Part shown: positions 62,601 to 64,000 of the stretch, piece by piece
Layout: each line of letters starts with the position of its first letter
Position numbering within the stretch: the stretch's first letter is position 1
Assembly (NCBI RefSeq): GCF_963678635.1
Contig: NC_087069.1
Span: 40,724,831-40,788,830 of the forward strand
From: Symsagittifera roscoffensis
Taxonomy: Eukaryota; Xenacoelomorpha; Acoela; Convolutidae
DNA: 64,000 nt
Reading direction: 5' to 3'
Position numbers and translations under genes: made by a program
Notes under the pieces: model-generated
Told to the model about the DNA's origin: nothing
The model's input: the letters and a program-made list of their open reading frames with translations, nothing else
Database searches by the model: none

Positions 62601-63897
62601 TCAATAAGAAAGAGGGCTGTTTTCCACTCCACGCAATCAGCCATAATTTATCTTCATACCTTACTTCCTAACATTATACATTACGCATTCAGCTATAATA
62701 GCACTTAAGACAGTTGAAAAAAAAAAAGAAATTTTGAAATATGGTGATGTGGAAAAGAGCCAGAAAAGTTTAAATAAGCCTCGAATTAGTAAAAATGTGG
62801 CTACTTCTCGACTACGCTACGGATTCGATCTGCGACCAAGAGATTATGAGTCTCACGCACTAACCACTCGGCCACGCACGCTTAATACGTCACAAACACT
62901 AGTCACAAACAAAACAGAGAACAGATGCTATGGAAATTCCGATACTAGATCGTGATTATAGCAAAAGTGCCATCAAATAAGTGAAAACTTTCCATTTTTA
63001 ATGAACACTTTTATTTGCGAGTAAGTCAAGAAAAAAAGAAGGGCTACACTAATACACTAGCTGCTCGAGGGTGTAATTATTAATCCGATTTGAGAAAATA
63101 CATCTATTGCTATAATTTTTTTATTCCGGAGGAATATCTAACTGCTGAAGTGCACTTTTGAAACACTTAGTCAAGTTTTATTAATATCATCTTTGCCTGA
63201 TAGCCTGTATTCACATCACCCGCATCAATAAAAACTTAGCGCTGGCTCATTTGCATTATCCAATGAAGCTAGACAAAAAAATAAATCGCGAAAGAGATAG
63301 GAAAAGTCTTTTAAAACAAACGTTTGCTTGTGCAAGCAAGTAAAAAGACTGGAACCCGATGAAGTTGGTTGAGCTTTTTGAACAATTTTCAAATTCGAGA
63401 TTCGATACAGTTATTTTTCAAAATAATATTGCTTAAAAAGAACTCCTCCTAAATAATTTCTAAAAGATGGTAATTTATTTGAACTTTCAGAAATTGAGCA
63501 TATCAGCCTCCTGCACGTGAAAATACTTTAGATTTGTAGAAAAAAATTGTTAACGGAAAAAAGTCTAGTTGCCGAATAAAAGTAAAAATGCTCTCGCAAG
63601 CGAAAAAACTATCAAAAACCCAGACCGGAATTGAACTACGTACATTATGACCAGGCAAAGTTGACAAGATCTTTCAAAAACCTTCTGAATGGGTTTCTTC
63701 AAATAAGTTCACAGGATTTAAAAAATTTTTGAACTGTTCATCAGTGTTTGTTGATGTGATTACATTATGTTCTCTTCTAGGTACGGCATGTAGAATGACT
63801 TACTTTTGAGCCTGACGCGAGTGAGGTTGTCGAGGGAGGTGGCAGTGTCATTCAGCATCCCATCACACACCGCCTCACGCTCACTCTGTAATTTGTC
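38428..63897 (-). CDS. Heterotrimeric G-protein beta subunit (seven WD40 repeats), divergent, N-terminus outside window
   Basis: Exons on the minus strand: 63804-63897, 61564-61732, 60740-60861, 44741-44854, 43375-43500, 39950-40099, 38428-38627; 975 nt, 324 residues plus stop, all phases fitting. It starts within the N-terminal coiled coil, passes KTRRTLNGH, then WD repeats ending in W-D ([52 protein letters not shown]) and finishes with [11 protein letters not shown], the canonical G-beta C-terminus. It pairs with G-gamma to bind G-alpha and effectors at the plasma membrane. It differs from conserved G-beta in repeat 6, where the usual GYDDFNCNVWD is replaced by a shorter [11 protein letters not shown], and in the coiled coil, so it is a divergent paralogue. 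Confidence 0.9.
39950..40099 (-). CDS. G-beta exon (WD5), non-canonical GC donor
   Basis: Acceptor TTGTAG|GGCA. The donor reads ATAG|GCAAGTA, a GC-AG intron with otherwise perfect consensus. It encodes [18 protein letters not shown] and [15 protein letters not shown]. Confidence 0.9.
40250..40420 (+). repeat. SINE-like dispersed repeat, copy 1
   Basis: Shares the hairpin block GAGGCGAAGTTG.ACTTCGCAT followed by ACACAAGCAAAAA and CGCCAATwATGAGTCTACATAA..GCTAAGTGAC with 55585-55770 and 59118-59250. Confidence 0.6.
40780..40870 (-). repeat. tRNA-derived SINE head (degenerate)
   Basis: The minus strand carries a B-box-like GGGTTCGAATC about 30 nt after a TGAGGTAGCG A-box-like stretch. Similar B-box remnants lie near 55815-55830 and 62820-62835. 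Confidence 0.45.
41093..41470 (+). repeat. Promoter-like dispersed repeat, copy 2 (full length, TATATAAG)
   Basis: Starts near CCTTAAAGCTCTTTGAATTT, passes GAAATTAGAAATCAATCAC, GATTTGCCTTCC and GAGCGTGAGCAAATT, and ends in CAAGACCTATATAAGAGTCC and CTACGTTCATT. The TATA-like box is at 41421-41428. I see no convincing frame after it. Confidence 0.75.
41524..41970 (+). repeat. Triple tandem repeat, ~164-bp unit
   Basis: The unit AATCAACGACAGCAAGG... begins at 41524, 41688 and 41851 with very high identity. The third unit is cut short. Confidence 0.9.
42005..42320 (+). repeat. Promoter-like dispersed repeat, copy 3
   Basis: GAAGCTCTTTGAATTTCAAA, TGGATCAATTGG, AACTAGAAGTCATTCACGTT and AGAAGTCAAACCGCGAAAAA are present; the TATA end is missing. 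Confidence 0.7.
43110..43326. repeat. Foldback palindrome, ~95-bp arms
   Basis: The left arm (43110-43203) and right arm (43228-43326) are near-perfect reverse complements around an 18-nt loop (43208-43225). The loop sequence ATTAGCTGTGATGCTTG occurs again directly after the palindrome at 43342-43358. Confidence 0.9.
43375..43500 (-). CDS. G-beta exon (WD4)
   Basis: Acceptor GCTGTAG|GTCA and donor ACAG|GTATAC. It encodes [10 protein letters not shown] and [15 protein letters not shown]. Confidence 0.9.
44273..44710. mobile_element. hAT-type MITE, 438 bp
   Basis: Ends CAGGGCGGATCTAGG and TAAATCCGCCCCTG are inverted repeats of the CAGGGGCGGATTTAGG type common in hAT elements. The 8-bp duplication GACCGGGG lies at 44265-44272 and 44711-44718. 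Inside are a ~25-G run and G/C runs near the right end. No transposase. It sits in a G-beta intron, 30 nt from the exon at 44741. Confidence 0.88.
44741..44854 (-). CDS. G-beta exon (WD3)
   Basis: Acceptor TGCTAG|GTTT and donor GAAG|GTACAT. It encodes [18 protein letters not shown] and ALWD. The preceding intron is 15,885 nt. Confidence 0.9.
45199..45207 (+). promoter_or_regulatory. TATA-like box upstream of nested secreted gene 1
   Basis: CCTATAAAAAGACAG lies 240 bp before the ATG at 45439, much like the 224-bp spacing seen for the paralogue. Confidence 0.45.
45439..45825 (+). CDS. Small secreted protein 1, nested in G-beta intron
   Basis: 128 residues, single exon, ATG at 45439. The N-terminal signal peptide [20 protein letters not shown] is followed by a charged middle with NLQGKTGE and P-T-T-F-L-Q-D-F. 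A conserved C-terminal block is [18 protein letters not shown]. The two Cys could form a disulfide. It is clearly paralogous to 51737-52168 (same signal, GKT, FL..F and C-x-M-D-S-x-G-Y-S blocks). The family is unknown to me. It is transcribed against the host gene, from its own TATA-like box. AATAAA overlaps the stop. Confidence 0.7.
   Translation: MLTRFILLWAVLLSYQATLCHIIFLPVKSKNEKNYQDSDFRPNLQGKTGELFINDKNGKLFPTTFLQDFLGGFGAPIDYRSRRNEVKTVKKRRNTGKFQVLCLMDSSGYSLYDLLRCIDTNEFENDEK
45826..46300. other. Intronic spacer after secreted gene 1
   Basis: AT-rich sequence with no gene or repeat that I can define. Confidence 0.35.
46300..48065 (+). repeat. Minisatellite, ~166-bp monomer with two-monomer higher order
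   Basis: The anchor CGTCATATCTCGAAAACTAC recurs near 46806, 46968, 47136, 47302, 47470, 47629 and 47787, with more diverged units at both ends. Units 46968 and 47302 match each other better than neighbours, as do 46806 and 47136, so the repeating block in the middle is about 335 bp. Frames reading through it are not genes. Confidence 0.85.
48066..49320. other. Intronic region, no gene recognised
   Basis: AT-rich. A perfect-looking inverted pair CACGACATAAAAGAGGTCAA / TTGACCTCTTTTATCTCCTG lies near 48880-48930. Nothing coding is supported. Confidence 0.35.
49328..49336 (+). promoter_or_regulatory. TATA-like box before a signal-peptide relic
   Basis: GGAGTATAAAAGCTTCG stands out. About 105 bp on, a frame from about 49425 reads [16 protein letters not shown] with no start codon and a stop soon after, like a decayed first exon of a secreted protein. 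Confidence 0.4.
49850..50015 (+). repeat. Promoter-like dispersed repeat, copy 4 (partial)
   Basis: Contains GGAGAGCGTAATTTTCATTC, GAACTTGAAAAATCAACAAC and AATTTGAGCGTGAACAA. Confidence 0.6.
51198..51560 (+). repeat. Promoter-like dispersed repeat, copy 5 (upstream of secreted gene 2)
   Basis: CCTTAAAGCTTTTTGATTTT, AACTAGAAATCAACC and CCTGAAAAAAAATCATCGCG, then CCTATATAAGAGTCTGAACT. TATATAAG is at 51513-51520, 224 bp before the ATG of the gene at 51737. The upstream part is shared with copies that have no gene. Confidence 0.75.
51737..52168 (+). CDS. Small secreted protein 2, nested in G-beta intron
   Basis: 143 residues from the ATG at 51737; an upstream in-frame GTG is not needed because [15 protein letters not shown] aligns with the paralogue's start. 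Signal peptide, then an Asn/Lys/Glu-rich middle ([16 protein letters not shown]), a basic patch (KNRKRKGG) that may be a cleavage site, and the conserved end [18 protein letters not shown]. Single exon, opposite strand to G-beta. No known family recognised. Confidence 0.7.
   Translation: MLNPLYLLCGYLFSCQITFCRIIITTAEIENDRNKQHNEFGQNLNGKTEEIINNGDDENKKNIPTKFLHEFMVEFPEAIGYPIPNEAKNRKRKGGVKLERQERFIYKTKDDYFHIWCVMDSKGYSILDLIKCIGRKEWETSGK
52290..52620 (+). repeat. Promoter-like dispersed repeat, copy 6
   Basis: TTAAAGCTCTTTGAATTTCC, TTGGAGAGCGTAATTTGTC and CAGCGTGAACAAATTTAGAC. It begins just after secreted gene 2, so that gene is flanked by two copies. Confidence 0.65.
52993..53021. repeat. G-rich run
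   Basis: GGGAGGTGGGAGG followed by about 17 G. It could form a quadruplex. No other feature within 300 bp. Confidence 0.7.
54100..54960. repeat. Degenerate tandem repeat, ~190-bp unit, block 1
   Basis: Repeating phrases GTAGCCGCTTATGCAGAG, CCCACAACctGATaTTTCG and GTCAaAAAGTTTTCaAAAAACGG. The same family recurs at 59740-60420. Confidence 0.6.
54980..55330 (+). repeat. Promoter-like dispersed repeat, copy 7 (TATAAAAG)
   Basis: AAAGCTCTTTAAAATTCAAC, GATAGTGGAGTTTGCCTTCC, AATTTGAGCTTGAAAAATTT, then CACGACCTATAAAAGAT (55291 on) and CTACATTCATCAACTC. An open frame runs through its second half (55131-55475), but this follows from the repeat and is not strong evidence for a gene. Confidence 0.7.
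55585..55880 (-). repeat. SINE-like dispersed repeat, copy 2, with tRNA-like B box
   Basis: GAGGCGAAGTTGCACTTCGC and CGCCAATTATGAGTCTACAT on the + strand. Farther on is CAGGTTCGAACCCTC (55808-55822), which on either strand resembles a tRNA B box. This suggests a tRNA-derived SINE of about 300 bp. Confidence 0.55.
56150..56350 (+). repeat. Promoter-like dispersed repeat, copy 8
   Basis: AACTAGAGGTCATTCACG, ATTGCCTTCCTCTAAAC, AGAAGTCAAACCGCAAAAAA, TTGAGCGTGAAC and then CCTGTATAAAAAGC. Confidence 0.65.
56351..59115. other. Intronic region, no gene recognised
   Basis: About 2.7 kb of A-rich sequence. It has a duplicated phrase GCCGAAA.TATTGAAGCCGACCGATCT (near 58490 and 58845). The open frames are short and lack coding features. 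Confidence 0.35.
59118..59320 (+). repeat. SINE-like dispersed repeat, copy 3
   Basis: GAGGCGAAGTTGCACTTCGC, then ATATGACCTATAACGCTACT and ACACGCCAATTATGA. Confidence 0.6.
59740..60420. repeat. Degenerate tandem repeat, ~190-bp unit, block 2
   Basis: Same phrases as 54100-54960 (GCCGTAGCCGCTTATGCAGA, GGATAGTTTTCGAAAAGTCA). It includes a short run of about ten G near 59899. Confidence 0.6.
60740..60861 (-). CDS. G-beta exon (WD2)
   Basis: Acceptor TTTTTAG|TGGC and donor AACG|GTTAGT. It encodes [19 protein letters not shown], matching the APSGN...GGLDN block of G-beta. Confidence 0.9.
61564..61732 (-). CDS. G-beta exon (WD1)
   Basis: Acceptor TTTAG|CGAGG and donor AGCAG|GTAAAA. It encodes [16 protein letters not shown] and [10 protein letters not shown], closely matching G-beta repeat 1. 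Confidence 0.9.
61733..63803. other. First visible G-beta intron
   Basis: About 2.07 kb, GT-AG. Apart from the tRNA-like sequence and a triplicated phrase GAAGTATGGTCCCGT (61795-61870), I see no feature. Confidence 0.5.
62810..62882 (-). other. tRNA-like pseudogene / SINE head
   Basis: The minus strand reads TGGCCGAGTGGTTAGTGC (D-arm-like), GAGA-CTCATAA-TCTC (an anticodon stem-loop with CAT) and GCAGATCGAATCC (T-arm-like). The acceptor stem pairs poorly, so it is probably a decayed tRNA or SINE head rather than a working tRNA. Confidence 0.45.
63804..63897 (-). CDS. G-beta exon (N-terminal helix)
   Basis: Acceptor CTAG|GACAAA and donor AAAA|GTAAGT. It encodes a coiled-coil stretch [13 protein letters not shown]. 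The initiating exon lies beyond 64000. Confidence 0.8.
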
Positions 63898-64000
63898 CTA
63901 GACACACAAAAAACAAGTTACAACTAAGTTCAATTATGTTGCCGACTTGAGAGCATGGAGCTCAATTGGACCTCATTGTAAAGGGAAACCCTACATTTAG

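Noticed and set aside
62810-62882. Functional tRNA-Met
   Set aside because: The D and anticodon arms look tRNA-like, but the acceptor and T stems pair poorly.

Overview
The window is AT-rich DNA from an animal, probably an invertebrate; I cannot name the species. It is eukaryotic because coding regions are cut by GT-AG (once GC-AG) introns, a G-protein beta subunit gene is spread over 25 kb, and most remaining sequence is transposons, tandem repeats and long introns.

The main element is an 18,369-bp Polinton/Maverick (adintovirus-like self-synthesising transposon, an endogenous animal virus) at 5056-23424. Its limits are exact: about 235-bp terminal inverted repeats, ends AG...CT, a 6-bp TGTGCA target duplication, and a second copy of the host locus at 31966-31971 that carries the same site uninterrupted. 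Left to right on the + strand it carries three early unknown or damaged genes (5577-7170), a PC4-like ssDNA-binding protein, a small membrane protein (frameshifted), the packaging ATPase, two conserved small proteins, a retroviral-type integrase, penton, basic core protein, major capsid protein and adenain-type protease. Next comes a 3.7-kb module bounded by a 104-bp inverted repeat (13840-13943 and 17427-17530). It holds two minus-strand genes (one HUH-Rep-like, one PC4-like) and a plus-strand NLS-bearing gene. The protein-primed DNA polymerase B closes the element. It is split by two introns whose phases fit exactly. Most genes look intact; two show small frame-breaking changes.

Bases 1-2191 match 17354-19544 (upstream region, first exon, first intron and start of second exon of the polymerase) and stop abruptly mid-exon against host DNA. 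This is either a second truncated copy or an assembly artefact.

The Polinton sits in a duplicated host unit (copies: 2192-5055 plus 23425-24540; 27059-28440; 29865-33650). The unit holds Ty1/copia RNase H remnants, C-type-lectin-like exons on the minus strand, and arrays of a ~257-bp satellite. The rightmost lectin exon can be joined in phase to upstream PAN/apple-like exons (34291-34487 and 36612-36822), giving a secreted PAN-CTLD gene.

From 38428 to 63897 lies a divergent G-beta gene on the minus strand (seven exons seen, N-terminus beyond the window). Its 15.9-kb third intron contains two paralogous small secreted-protein genes on the opposite strand, a promoter-like dispersed repeat, a ~166-bp minisatellite and SINE-like repeats. 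The preceding-exon intron regions add a hAT MITE with an 8-bp target duplication, a foldback palindrome and other tandem repeats.
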